In this document: positions 26,420 through 35,011 of the stretch, in pieces
Layout: each line of letters opens with the position of its first letter
Numbering within the stretch: position 1 is the stretch's first letter
From: Chthonomonas sp.
GTDB taxonomy: Bacteria > Armatimonadota > Fimbriimonadia > Fimbriimonadales > Fimbriimonadaceae
Direction of reading: 5' to 3'
Assembly: GCA_016788115.1 (NCBI GenBank)
Contig: JAEURR010000007.1
Location: 216,488-280,487 of the forward strand
Length of the DNA stretch: 64,000 bases
Translations under genes and position numbers: made by a program
Notes under the pieces: generated by a model
The model's database searches: none
What the model was told of the DNA's origin: nothing
Seen by the model: the letters and a program-made list of their open reading frames with translations, nothing else

Positions 26420-28770
26420 GGAGGGGTCGTCTCGGTTCCGCCGCCGTCAAACGAGCCGTCAAAGAACTTCATCATCGGCGACTTCCGGAATGCAGCCCTT
26501 TTGGCTTCGAGCTTTGCTTGCTGCTCCGCCGTCAGATCCTTCAGCCCCACGATCTTAGCGCTTGACGCATGCTGGTCGTCGACGAGCCGCTCCGAAACCT
26601 TTATCCCCGGGGCCAGATCCAACACGATATTGATAATGTTGCGGTCTCCAAGCTTGAACTTGTCCATTGCGGGCATGAACGCCGCCATCTGCGCGAACAT
26701 CTTGGTCTCCGACATCACCTGCATCATCGCCAGTTCGCTCGAACCCAGCGCGCCCATCATGCGCGACATCGGATTGTCCTGATCCGCCAAAACGATGCTG
26801 AAGTCTTGCTCAATGTTCAGCTTCAGGGTCCCGTTGCTGGGTACGCCGTTGGGCAGTGCCTCGGTCGGCTCGTTTCGGTAGTCGGTCATCTTCTGCGGCA
26901 TCCACATGACCATCATCTTCATGAAGTCATCTTGATCCGTCTCCTTCCCGGGATCGTCCACTTTGATCATGGGTGGCGCGCCAAAGACGAGCTTTCGGAC
27001 AGTGGCCATTTGCGTTTGCGAGAGCACGTTGAAAGGAATCCCCTCACCGCGCTTCAGTTGGTCTCGCTGCGCGTTGCTGAGCGACCCGTACAGGCGAAGG
27101 ATGTCCCAGTTCGTGAGGCCACCGGTCATGGAGCCCATCGCACCCGGAACGAACTGCATGCAATACCGGCCTGAAACCGCTGACAGGGTCGGTGATGGAC
27201 TGGTCGCTGCGTAAGTAGCGTAGTCGTCGATGTTCGCAACCCCCTTTTCGGTGGCTGCCGCGACCAGTTTGGTAAGCCCGGCGCGATCCACTTGATCGCG
27301 CCGCGCCGCAATCCAACTCGCGGGCCGTGCGCCCAGCCAGTTGCCCGACTGATCCACGACGACTGCGTCATTCTCACGGAGCGCGGTGTAGTAGTTCTGC
27401 GCCATCGTCTCGGGCCGAGCAAAGCTCATCACGCCCCCGGAGTCCAACCCATCCGGCAAATTTACGATGACTTGCCAGTCGTTCAGCTTGGCGATCGTCG
27501 CCAACGCGTCCCCGTGCACGAAACTCAGCGGGTCGTACATGTCGGGTCGAGACAGAATCGCGCGCGCCTTCGGGTCGATCTTAGCTGAGCCACCTTCGGT
27601 GAACATGGTCATCGGATTGAGTGAGCTCACGAGTTTGGACTCTTCACTTTGTTCGATCTTTCCATCCTTGATCGGGTACTTCGGCGGCTCAGGCTTTCGC
27701 TCCTCTGGCTTCTTTCCCGGAATGGGCACGCCCGCATCTTCGGCGATATCCTCGACCGCTTCCATCACCCGCTCGGATTCGGAGTAGTCCTGCAGGGGCA
27801 TCTCTGCCGAAGCGACGATCTCACCCTTCGTGTTGAAAACGACGAGTTCGAGCTGCATCGTGCCGCCACCGTCCATGAACCAGTTCATTCCGCCCCCGCC
27901 ACCATTGGAAACCACCAAGTTGATCTTCGCAGGAGGAGTCGCCAGTCCCTGACGAGGTCGGTTCATCCCCATCATCTCTGCCCACGGTCCAAGCTGCTCC
28001 ATCATTTCCGCTCGCTCAGCCGGATTCTCCTTAGCGGCCTTCCCTTCCGCGTCTGCAAGTTTGTTGTGCTCGGCGAGGAAGGTGGCGACCAGTTGGCTCT
28101 GGATCGTCATCGGGCGCTGCATGCGGGTCGGCGAAGTCGAGTACACGACTCGCGAACCCTCTTCGATCATGGCTAGGTCGGCCGGTCGGAGCGTCAAGGC
28201 GACTTTCGACAAGAGGGTGTTCTCAGGTGAATCGCCGCCTCCGAACATTCGACTTACTGTTTGTCTCGCCTCCGGAGCATCATTGGTGTCGGGTGCCGAG
28301 TTTCCTTGTTCAGCCTCGGCAGCCGCGCGCTTCAGCATCCGCTGAGTCTCTTCCTTCTCCTGTGACTCGCGAAGTCCCTTCAGAACGCGCGTGAAGTATG
28401 CGGCTCGCGCAGCGCGCAGCTCGTTCTCGACGCGATTCATCGCTGCGGGGTCATCAATCAAATGCTTGGATCCGTCGGGGTCCGTTCGCCATCGGCCGCC
28501 CGAGTACCGCGCAATGCGCTCCATCACTTCGGAAACCGGAGCATCCTTGACGTGAACGAAGAACACGTCGGCGGCGAGCGCGGGGGCAACCTCTAGCGTC
28601 TGCCCAGTGAGTGTGCCTAGTTGCGAAACCACTACCGACAGCGGTTTCGCTTTCGCGTCCAACGTGACCGAGTCCACCGACTCTAGGATCAAGTTAGCGT
28701 GGGCAAAGGCTGCAATCGCGATCGGCATGATGCCGAATCCAACCCGGCGAAGAACCGCGCATGATTTCAT
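26416..28770 (-). CDS. large exported protein with STN-like N-terminal domain, unknown function
   Basis: A 784-residue protein with a signal peptide (about residues 1-26, ending AHA) followed by a 75-residue stretch LDAKAKPLSVVVSQLGTLTG...VSEVMERIA. This has the look of the secretin/TonB short N-terminal (STN) domain: a beta-alpha-beta unit that binds partners in the periplasm. The remainder is Met- and Pro-rich in places, with long charged helices and no motif I recognise. A TACAAT hexamer five bases before ATG 28770 and no Shine-Dalgarno suggest a leaderless mRNA. It lies downstream of a prepilin gene but is separated from it by a terminator. Confidence 0.8.
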   Translation of the reverse strand: MKSCAVLRRVGFGIMPIAIAAFAHANLILESVDSVTLDAKAKPLSVVVSQLGTLTGQTLEVAPALAADVFFVHVKDAPVSEVMERIARYSGGRWRTDPDGSKHLIDDPAAMNRVENELRAARAAYFTRVLKGLRESQEKEETQRMLKRAAAEAEQGNSAPDTNDAPEARQTVSRMFGGGDSPENTLLSKVALTLRPADLAMIEEGSRVVYSTSPTRMQRPMTIQSQLVATFLAEHNKLADAEGKAAKENPAERAEMMEQLGPWAEMMGMNRPRQGLATPPAKINLVVSNGGGGGMNWFMDGGGTMQLELVVFNTKGEIVASAEMPLQDYSESERVMEAVEDIAEDAGVPIPGKKPEERKPEPPKYPIKDGKIEQSEESKLVSSLNPMTMFTEGGSAKIDPKARAILSRPDMYDPLSFVHGDALATIAKLNDWQVIVNLPDGLDSGGVMSFARPETMAQNYYTALRENDAVVVDQSGNWLGARPASWIAARRDQVDRAGLTKLVAAATEKGVANIDDYATYAATSPSPTLSAVSGRYCMQFVPGAMGSMTGGLTNWDILRLYGSLSNAQRDQLKRGEGIPFNVLSQTQMATVRKLVFGAPPMIKVDDPGKETDQDDFMKMMVMWMPQKMTDYRNEPTEALPNGVPSNGTLKLNIEQDFSIVLADQDNPMSRMMGALGSSELAMMQVMSETKMFAQMAAFMPAMDKFKLGDRNIINIVLDLAPGIKVSERLVDDQHASSAKIVGLKDLTAEQQAKLEAKRAAFRKSPMMKFFDGSFDGGGTETTPP

Positions 28771-28775
28771 AACCC

Positions 28776-28781
28776 ATTGTA
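28776..28781 (-). promoter_or_regulatory. -10 hexamer placed for leaderless transcription
   Basis: TACAAT on the minus strand ends five bases before the ATG of the STN-like gene. Transcription would begin at or next to the start codon. No clear -35 box was found. Confidence 0.4.
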
Positions 28782-28840
28782 CGTCCACCAAGCTCGCAAG
28801 GTTGACCGGTTCAGATCAAAAATGTGCAAGAAGTCCCGGC

Positions 28841-28877
28841 AACAAAAGACCCTCTGGCGAACAGTGCGCCAGAGGGT
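28841..28877 (-). terminator. intrinsic terminator of the prepilin gene
   Basis: A perfect 11-bp stem (ACCCTCTGGCG with CGCCAGAGGGT, 28849-28859 and 28867-28877) with a 7-base loop, 22 bases past the prepilin stop. On the minus strand it is followed by CTTTTGTT. Confidence 0.85.
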
Positions 28878-28898
28878 TGAGGCGATTCAGACCTCAGA

Positions 28899-29840
28899 TT
28901 ATTCGACCGGGGTCGTGGTGCCTGGCTTGTTGATCACGCCTCCACCTGCCGTGTACGCGCGCTTGCCCCACAGGAATCGGCTCGGGTTGAGCGTGTCGCT
29001 GAGCGTTCGGAACTTCGCGCTGGTGTCGGACATCGCGTAGTTCGCACCCGCGCCGAATCGCGTCGGGGCTGTGTACGTGATGTGCGAGAGACCGGCAGCT
29101 GGCGTGCCACCCGTGCAGCTCTTGATGTCTGCCTGAGCGCGCGTCACGCTAATAGCGTAGTAGGTGCTAAGGCCAACTTCCGCCGCTGCTTCACCGGCGA
29201 ACGGTGCGCCGTTGTCTGCGAGCAAGATCGCGTTGGTCGATCGGTGCGTCTTGAACGCCGCACCCGAAGCAACCGAAGAACCGTTGATACAGGCCGGAAC
29301 GTCAGTCATCGGAGCGATCAAGATCGTTCCCGATGCGTCTTCGATGACGCTCGTGCTCACCACGCGCATGGGGTCCGCGGTTCGGCGCTTGCGCGGCATC
29401 ACCAAGGAGTTGACGGTGTAGCTCAGGCGCGGCGCCTGGTTGTCTTGGACCGTCGGATACTGGGCCGTCTGACCCGCAGGCGAACCGAAGCCACGGTTGT
29501 TGCCGATGTAGTTCGTCGGTGCGAGACCATTCAGCTTGTCGCCGGGGCTGATGAAGATCTGCAAGTTCTTCACGTAAGGCTGCAGGGTGCCGGACCACTG
29601 CGTGTAACCACCCGTCGCGTCGAGGTCGTTGTTGTAGAAATAGGCCTGCGAGTAGGTGTCGTCAGCATCGCCCAAGTAAAGCTGAATGGCCGTGCCAATC
29701 TGCTTCATGTTGCTGAGGTCCGAGGTCTTCTTCGCGGCGGCCTTGGCTTGTGCGAAGACCGGGAACAGGATAGCAGCCAGGATTGCGATGATCGCAATAA
29801 CAACGAGCAACTCAATGAGAGTAAAAGCTTTTCGATTCAT
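28899..29840 (-). CDS. DUF1559-type prepilin (type II secretion/type IV pilin-like)
   Basis: A 313-residue pseudopilin-like protein. The leader [20 protein letters not shown] is the standard prepilin peptidase site and hydrophobic spine, with processing expected before Phe6, and is followed by [27 protein letters not shown]. The C-terminal part is a DUF1559 head domain with a Gly/Ala-rich, Cys-containing region (CINGS, CTGG). This head type is greatly expanded in Planctomycetes and Armatimonadota. A GGAGGAG site precedes ATG 29840. It may form short surface fibres or act in secretion. Confidence 0.93.
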   Translation of the reverse strand: MNRKAFTLIELLVVIAIIAILAAILFPVFAQAKAAAKKTSDLSNMKQIGTAIQLYLGDADDTYSQAYFYNNDLDATGGYTQWSGTLQPYVKNLQIFISPGDKLNGLAPTNYIGNNRGFGSPAGQTAQYPTVQDNQAPRLSYTVNSLVMPRKRRTADPMRVVSTSVIEDASGTILIAPMTDVPACINGSSVASGAAFKTHRSTNAILLADNGAPFAGEAAAEVGLSTYYAISVTRAQADIKSCTGGTPAAGLSHITYTAPTRFGAGANYAMSDTSAKFRTLSDTLNPSRFLWGKRAYTAGGGVINKPGTTTPVE

Positions 29841-29913
29841 GAGAACTCCTCCAGCGGGCTAACCAACGGCTTCGCCCAAGCACCAAGGAGAATTCTGAGG
29901 CTGGGCCAGTGCC

Positions 29914-29952
29914 GTTAACCGGGCCATAACGAAACATTGACGAACGGTTAAC
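29914..29952. repeat. inverted GTTAACCG sites upstream of the prepilin gene
   Basis: GTTAACCG at 29914-29921 and its inverse CGGTTAAC at 29945-29952 lie 31 bases apart, centre to centre, roughly three helical turns, 75-115 bases upstream of the prepilin start. Each core GTTAAC is itself palindromic. This looks like a paired operator. Confidence 0.45.
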
Positions 29953-30016
29953 ACAGGGCCAGCGCCGCACGGGAGTTCCAATTCCGTGGCGTCGGGCAGG
30001 TTGCTTACGCAGCTAC

Positions 30017-30053
30017 AAACAAAAGAGGCCCCGGACGATTGACGCCCGGGGCC
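30017..30053 (-). terminator. intrinsic terminator of clpC
   Basis: An 8-bp GC stem (GGCCCCGG at 30027-30034 with CCGGGGCC at 30046-30053) lies 18 bases past the clpC stop and is followed on the minus strand by TCTTTTGTTTG. Confidence 0.8.
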
Positions 30054-30070
30054 GCAGATCGGCGCGGATC

Positions 30071-32584
30071 TTAGCCCGCGGTTCCGGCCTTTTCTTTCTT
30101 CTTCGGCGGCTTTTGTTCCTTCTTGACGAAGACCACTTGCTCGCCGTCCAACTCGGCCAACACGGAGTCGCCCTCGGTGAAGCGGCCCAGCAGCAGCTCT
30201 TCGCTGATCGGGTCTTCGATGAAGCGCTGGACGGCGCGGCGCAGAGGTCGGGCACCCATGTTCGGGTCGTAGCCCTTGTCCACCAGCAGGTCCTTGACCG
30301 CATCGCTGAGCTCCAGCGTGATGCCCATCTGCTTGGCCGACTCGTTGACTCGGCGCATGTACAGGTCGGCGATCTCGAGGATCTCCTCTCGCTTCAGATG
30401 CTGGAATACGATGACTTCGTCAACTCGGTTGATGAACTCAGGTCGGAAGGTCTTCTTCATCTCGTCCAGCATGCGCCGCTTCATGTTCTCGTACACCTTC
30501 GGATCGCTCGGATCCTCTCGCGTATCGGCGAAACCGAGGCGGCTGTCAAGCTCGATCGGCCGTACGCCGACGTTACTCGTCATGATAATGATCGTATTTC
30601 GGAAGTCCACCTGTCGGCCTTGCGAGTCGGTCAAGTGACCGTCTTCCATGACCTGCAGCAGGATGTTGAAAACGTCCGGGTGGGCCTTCTCAATCTCGTC
30701 GAGCAGGACGACGCTGTACGGGTTGCGGCGAACCTGTTCGGTTAGCTGGCCACCCTCATCGTATCCCACATAGCCCGGAGGCGCGCCCACCAGTCGGCTG
30801 ACCGAAAACCGCTCCATGTACTCGCTCATGTCGATGCGAATCATGTTCGATTCCTTGTCAAACAGGTAGGCGGCCAGGGCCTTGGCGAGCTCGGTCTTAC
30901 CGACACCCGTGGGGCCGAGGAAGATGAACGAACCCATGGGCCGCTTCGGATCGCGCAGACCTGAGCGGCTGCGGCGAATCGCTCGCGAAACGGCCGAGAC
31001 GGCGTCGTGCTGACCGATGATCCGCTCGTGGAGGTCGTCCTCCATGCGCAGAAGCTTGGCCGACTCGCTCTCCTTGACCATGTTCACCGGGATACCGGTC
31101 CAACTCTGGACAATGAGCGCGATCTCGTGATCCGTGACGATGGCAGGGCCCTTCTCTTCGGCCATCCACAGATCCTCGCGGTTCGCGATCGACTCTTCGA
31201 GCTCTTCGATTTCCGTTTGGAGCTTGAGAGTCGCGTCGTCGGTCTCGCTCTTGCGTCGCAGGTGGTCGAGTTCGGACTTCATCTTGCTCGCCTTCACGCG
31301 GTCCTGTCGGACGTCGAGCGGAGGCAGGCTCATCTGCAGTCGAACGCGGCTGGCAGCTTCATCGATCAGGTCGATGGCCTTGTCAGGCAAGCTGCGATCA
31401 GTGATATATCGCTGCGAAAGCTGCACCGAAGCGATCAGCGCATCGTCCGTGATTTCCACGTTGTGGTGAACCTCGTAGCGCTCGCGCAGACCCTTCAGGA
31501 TGTCGGTTGCCTCTTCCTCGTTCGGTTCGCGCACCTTCACAGCTTGGAAGCGTCGTTCCAGCGCCGCGTCACGCTCAATGTACTTGCGGAACTCTTCCTG
31601 GGTCGTCGCGCCGACGCATTGCAGTTCGCCTCGTGCCAGAGCAGGCTTCATGATGTTGCTGGCGTCGATGGCCCCTTCGGCGGCGCCCGCTCCAACCAGC
31701 GTGTGAAGCTCGTCGATGAAGAGAATCACTTGGCCCTCGGACCGGCGGACCTCTTCCATGACCTTCTTCATGCGCTCTTCAAACTCACCGCGGTACTTCG
31801 TGCCCGCGACCAAGCCGGCAAGGTCCAGCGCAATGATTCGCTTGTCGGCGAGCAAGTCGGGAACGTCGCCCTGCACGATTCGCAGCGCAAGCCCTTCGGC
31901 GATGGCGGTCTTGCCGACACCGGGTTCGCCGATCAAGCACGGGTTGTTCTTCGTGCGTCGGCTAAGGATCTGCATGACGCGCTCGATTTCAGATTGGCGG
32001 CCCACCACGGGGTCCAGCTTGCCTTCGCGGGCAAGGTCGGTCAAATCGCGGCCAAATTCGTCCAACGTAGCGGTCTTCTGGCCACCGCTCGAGCGCTCCG
32101 AGCTACTGCTGCTGGATCGGCTCGACCCGGTGGAGCGTCCGCCGCTCGACTCGTTGTCTTGCAGCGCCAGGACTTCGCGTCGCGCTCGTTCAAGCTCGAC
32201 TCCCAGCTTTGCCAGGACTCGTCCAGCGAGGCCATCGCCTTCGCGGATCAGGCCGAGGAGCAAGTGCTCAGTGCCGATGTAATTGTTGTTGAGATTCCGC
32301 GCCTCATCGTAAGCCAAATCGATCACGCGCTTGGCTCGCGGGGTCAGCGTCATCTCCTGACTCGGACGTGCATCACCGCGCGGAAGCTGCTTCTCGACTT
32401 CTTGTCGAATGCGGCTCAGGCTGACGCCCAGTTTCTCCAGGACACGGGCCGCGACACTGTCGGACTCGCGTACTAGCCCCAGCAGGAGATGTTCGGTGGA
32501 GACATATCCTTCGCCGAATTTTTGCGCCTCTTCCTGGGCGAAGAAAACGACCTTGCGTGCTCTTTCAGTGAATCGTTGCCACAT
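30071..32584 (-). CDS. clpC: ATP-dependent Clp protease ATP-binding subunit ClpC
   Basis: An 837-residue Hsp100 unfoldase that feeds substrates to ClpP. Two Clp_N repeats (residues 1-145) are followed by a Ser-rich linker, AAA domain 1 (Walker [14 protein letters not shown], Lys near 224), a short middle domain of the ClpC rather than ClpB type (about 410-490), AAA domain 2 ([13 protein letters not shown], Lys near 561) and the D2-small domain. The tail is Lys-rich ([12 protein letters not shown]). The ClpC-type operon partners ctsR, mcsA and mcsB are absent; the gene stands alone with its own terminator. Confidence 0.97.
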   Translation of the reverse strand: MWQRFTERARKVVFFAQEEAQKFGEGYVSTEHLLLGLVRESDSVAARVLEKLGVSLSRIRQEVEKQLPRGDARPSQEMTLTPRAKRVIDLAYDEARNLNNNYIGTEHLLLGLIREGDGLAGRVLAKLGVELERARREVLALQDNESSGGRSTGSSRSSSSSSERSSGGQKTATLDEFGRDLTDLAREGKLDPVVGRQSEIERVMQILSRRTKNNPCLIGEPGVGKTAIAEGLALRIVQGDVPDLLADKRIIALDLAGLVAGTKYRGEFEERMKKVMEEVRRSEGQVILFIDELHTLVGAGAAEGAIDASNIMKPALARGELQCVGATTQEEFRKYIERDAALERRFQAVKVREPNEEEATDILKGLRERYEVHHNVEITDDALIASVQLSQRYITDRSLPDKAIDLIDEAASRVRLQMSLPPLDVRQDRVKASKMKSELDHLRRKSETDDATLKLQTEIEELEESIANREDLWMAEEKGPAIVTDHEIALIVQSWTGIPVNMVKESESAKLLRMEDDLHERIIGQHDAVSAVSRAIRRSRSGLRDPKRPMGSFIFLGPTGVGKTELAKALAAYLFDKESNMIRIDMSEYMERFSVSRLVGAPPGYVGYDEGGQLTEQVRRNPYSVVLLDEIEKAHPDVFNILLQVMEDGHLTDSQGRQVDFRNTIIIMTSNVGVRPIELDSRLGFADTREDPSDPKVYENMKRRMLDEMKKTFRPEFINRVDEVIVFQHLKREEILEIADLYMRRVNESAKQMGITLELSDAVKDLLVDKGYDPNMGARPLRRAVQRFIEDPISEELLLGRFTEGDSVLAELDGEQVVFVKKEQKPPKKKEKAGTAG

Positions 32585-32658
32585 TGTGTATTTGCCTTAT
32601 GGTTCCCGGGCTGTTTCCGAGAGACCTTTCTCTCATTACGCCGCAGATGCCTTTGTCT

Positions 32659-32677
32659 ATTCGATGGGTAATCGAAT
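32659..32677. repeat. perfect 7-bp inverted repeat in the clpC upstream region
   Basis: ATTCGAT, 5-base spacer, ATCGAAT, about 75 bases upstream of the clpC start. Size and symmetry fit a dimeric repressor operator. Confidence 0.4.
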
Positions 32678-32693
32678 CGAAATGTTCAGTCCG

Positions 32694-32710
32694 TTTGACC
32701 TTCATGGTCC
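32694..32710 (-). promoter_or_regulatory. CtsR-like box, imperfect
   Basis: On the minus strand the sequence GGACCATGAAGGTCAAA matches the second heptamer of the CtsR operator (GGTCAAA) perfectly and the first at four of seven positions with correct spacing. No ctsR gene is in the window. Confidence 0.25.
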
Positions 32711-32723
32711 CTAGACACATTGC

Positions 32724-32741
32724 TAGGTTACCCGTAGCCTA
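32724..32741. repeat. near-perfect inverted repeat upstream of clpC and MCE genes
   Basis: TAGGTTAC, 2-base spacer, GTAGCCTA: eight-base arms with one mismatch, compact like a regulator site. Confidence 0.35.
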
Positions 32742-32895
32742 ACGAATCCGCCATCGCGTCCGTTAGCGTAATCCTCGGCAAACGTGTCGCGCATCGCTAG
32801 GGTCTCCACACGCGTGAGTGTCAACTGATCCGCCACGACGCGGAGCCCAGACGTACCTCAGTCGCCCAACTATCCAATCTCGGGCACAACCTGGC

Positions 32896-32901
32896 TAAAA
32901 T
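32896..32901 (+). promoter_or_regulatory. -10 hexamer placed for leaderless transcription of the MCE gene
   Basis: TAAAAT ends five bases before ATG 32907. There is no Shine-Dalgarno. Confidence 0.4.
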
Positions 32902-32906
32902 GCCGT

Positions 32907-34337
32907 ATGCAAAGCGCATCGAAGGTCGGCACGTTGGTCCTGGTTTTCGGGGGGCTCATGCTCGGGTCGTACGCGATCCTGCAGCGGAGCATCTTCGCGC
33001 CAAAGAGCGATCAGTACTTCGCCGAGTTCGCCGATGCGGGCGGAGTGACCGTCGGCGCACGAGTCCTGCTCGCGGGGGTGAACATCGGGAGCGTCTCAAA
33101 GGTTGAGCTCGTCGGCGGCAACCGCGCCAAGCTCACCCTGGACGTCGCGCAAGGCACGCAGATTCCCCAAGGCACCGTGGCCGTGCTCCCCACCGCGCTC
33201 ATCGGCATCGGCGATCGCCAGATCGAACTGACACCACCTGTGAAGACCGGCGGATACCTAACAAGCGGGGCCACCCTAATTGGATCAATGAAGTCGCCGC
33301 TCGATGCATTTGCCCCGGACAGCGGCACCACCGTGGCGGCCATGGAGCAGACCCTCAAGAGCGCGACCAAGACCATGGATGCCATGACCAAGCTCCTGTC
33401 AGACCAGTCACTCAAATCGGACGTTCAGGCGCTCATGCAGCAGAGCGCTGCGACCGCTGCCGCCTTTGGCAAGCTTGCCGCACGCTTTGACCAGACCCTT
33501 TCGCAGAATCAAGCCGCCATTCGCGAGATGATGCGCAACGGATCGGCCATCAGCGGCGACCTCGCGCAAATGAGCCGCAAGTTCTCAAGCTACGTTCAGA
33601 GCGGCAAGCTCCAAGGCGGCGTGGACGCCCTCATGGAGCAGATGAATGGCGCGCTCACCGAGGGCCGCGGACTGGTCGCCGATATGCGCAAGGCAATGAA
33701 CGACCCCGCCGTCCAAGACAACATAAAAGGGATCCTCGCCAACGCGAACACGATGAGCAAGACCGGGACCGAGATCGCCGAGAACGCGAAGATTCTGACC
33801 GGCAAGGGAGTCGATTTTGCCGATGAAGCGACCTCGCTGATGAAGAAGGCAAACAAGCTTGCCGATGAGGCGAGCGACCTCTTCGCCGAGCTCAAGAAGA
33901 AGATCATCGGCGGCGGAGCGTCCGGCCTGACCGGTGCCCTGCGCAAGATCGAGCTCAGCGCGGACGCCCACCGCGAGAGCAAACCGGACCGGTGGCGAAC
34001 CGACCTCGGCGTCAAGATCCCAATCAGTTCCAAGGAAAACGTTCACTTCGGCCTGTGGGACGCATTCGAGTCTAACAAACTCAACCTGCAACTCGGCTCC
34101 CCCTTCGGCAAGAATGGCGAACTGCGCTACGGCGTCTACGCCAGCAAGCCTGGCGCGGGAATCAACATGCCGCTGGGCAACTCGATGGCGTTACGCGGAG
34201 ACGTCTTCGGGGTGAACCGCACGCGGTTCGATGCCCGGCTTGAATACAAATTCACCAAGAACGCCGTCGGCTGGGTCGGAGCAGATCGCATCTTCGACCG
34301 GAACACCCTCAGCGTTGGATTTGGAATTCGGCGCTAG
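32907..34337 (+). CDS. MCE/MlaD-family protein with barrel-like C-terminus
   Basis: A 476-residue lipid-transport protein. One membrane helix (residues 7-27) is followed by the MCE domain (about 37-115; GVTVGARVLLAGVNIGSVSKVEL), then a long helical stretch rich in Ala, Met and Lys (about 130-340), then about 110 residues of short alternating strands ending NTLSVGFGIRR. MCE proteins form hexameric channels in the periplasm. The helical region could form the needle and the tail an outer-membrane beta-barrel, as described for MlaD of Veillonella. No MlaE permease or MlaF ATPase gene is adjacent. Confidence 0.85.
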   Translation: MQSASKVGTLVLVFGGLMLGSYAILQRSIFAPKSDQYFAEFADAGGVTVGARVLLAGVNIGSVSKVELVGGNRAKLTLDVAQGTQIPQGTVAVLPTALIGIGDRQIELTPPVKTGGYLTSGATLIGSMKSPLDAFAPDSGTTVAAMEQTLKSATKTMDAMTKLLSDQSLKSDVQALMQQSAATAAAFGKLAARFDQTLSQNQAAIREMMRNGSAISGDLAQMSRKFSSYVQSGKLQGGVDALMEQMNGALTEGRGLVADMRKAMNDPAVQDNIKGILANANTMSKTGTEIAENAKILTGKGVDFADEATSLMKKANKLADEASDLFAELKKKIIGGGASGLTGALRKIELSADAHRESKPDRWRTDLGVKIPISSKENVHFGLWDAFESNKLNLQLGSPFGKNGELRYGVYASKPGAGINMPLGNSMALRGDVFGVNRTRFDARLEYKFTKNAVGWVGADRIFDRNTLSVGFGIRR

Positions 34338-34350
34338 GCGCGGGTACACT
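34321..34350 (+). promoter_or_regulatory. possible rplI promoter
   Basis: TTGGAA, an 18-base spacer and TACACT, overlapping the end of the MCE gene and about 60 bases before the rplI start. Moderate match only. Confidence 0.3.
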
Positions 34351-34408
34351 CTGAGATCGCGTTTGACCTTGGCACCGACCAGGGCCTAACTCAACAGGAG
34401 GACAGACC

Positions 34409-34945
34409 ATGAAAGTAATTCTCAGACAGACAGTTCCAAATCTCGGCAAAGCCGACCAAATCGTGACCGTCAAGGACGGATACGCACGCAATTACCTCTT
34501 CCCGCGCGGCCTCGCCACCGTTGCCGATCGCTCGCAGATCAAAGCGCTCGAAATTCGAAACACCCGGCTAGCGGACAAGATCGCCGCGAACAAGGCCCAA
34601 GCCGAAGACCTCAAGACCAAGATCGAAGGCACCGAAGTGCGACTCGAAGGCAAGGTCGGCAAGGACTCCGGCAAGTTGTTCGGCGCAATCACCGCGCAGG
34701 ACATCGCCGACGCTCTCAAGAAGGCCACTGGTGTGACCGTCGAGAAGAAGCAGGTTGGTCTGCTCGAGCCAATCAAGCGGCTCGGCACCCAGCGACTTTC
34801 GATCGATCTGCACCGCGATGTCGATGCCCACATCACGGTCGTTGTGTTCGACCCCGAAGCCCCGGTTGAGGCACCTGCCGCTACGGAAGTTGCTGCAACC
34901 GATGATGTTGCGGCCGAACCGGAAGCGGAAGCCGTCGAAGCCTAA
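34409..34945 (+). CDS. rplI: 50S ribosomal protein L9
   Basis: L9 binds 23S rRNA and stabilises reading frame. The N-terminal domain MKVILRQTVPNLGKADQIV and the DGYARNYLFPRGLA signature are unambiguous, followed by the long connecting helix and the C-terminal domain. At 178 residues it is about 30 longer than typical because of an Ala/Glu/Val-rich acidic tail after residue 148. A strong AGGAGG site lies upstream. The usual neighbours rpsF, ssb and rpsR are absent. A terminator follows at once. Confidence 0.97.
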   Translation: MKVILRQTVPNLGKADQIVTVKDGYARNYLFPRGLATVADRSQIKALEIRNTRLADKIAANKAQAEDLKTKIEGTEVRLEGKVGKDSGKLFGAITAQDIADALKKATGVTVEKKQVGLLEPIKRLGTQRLSIDLHRDVDAHITVVVFDPEAPVEAPAATEVAATDDVAAEPEAEAVEA

Positions 34946-34963
34946 GCTTCACCAAGAGACGTT

Positions 34964-35000
34964 AGATCCCTGCTAGCATCGCGCTAGCAGGGATCTTATT
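34964..35000 (+). terminator. intrinsic terminator after rplI
   Basis: A perfect 14-bp stem (34964-34977 with 34983-34996) and 5-base loop, 18 bases past the rplI stop, followed by TATT. It may also serve the convergent esterase gene that ends at 35012. Confidence 0.85.
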
Positions 35001-35011
35001 ATGCCCAATCG

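Larger units (their letters stand above)
32585..32906. other. 322-base divergent intergenic region between clpC and the MCE gene
   Basis: No gene is seen. The region holds two inverted repeats (32659-32677 and 32724-32741), a CtsR-like half site (32694-32710) on the clpC side, and a TAAAAT hexamer next to the MCE start codon. It probably contains the promoters and operators of both genes. Confidence 0.6.

Noticed and set aside
31007-32476. A 489-codon open frame opposite clpC
   Set aside because: clpC is certain. The antisense frame is repetitive in charged residues and resembles no protein.
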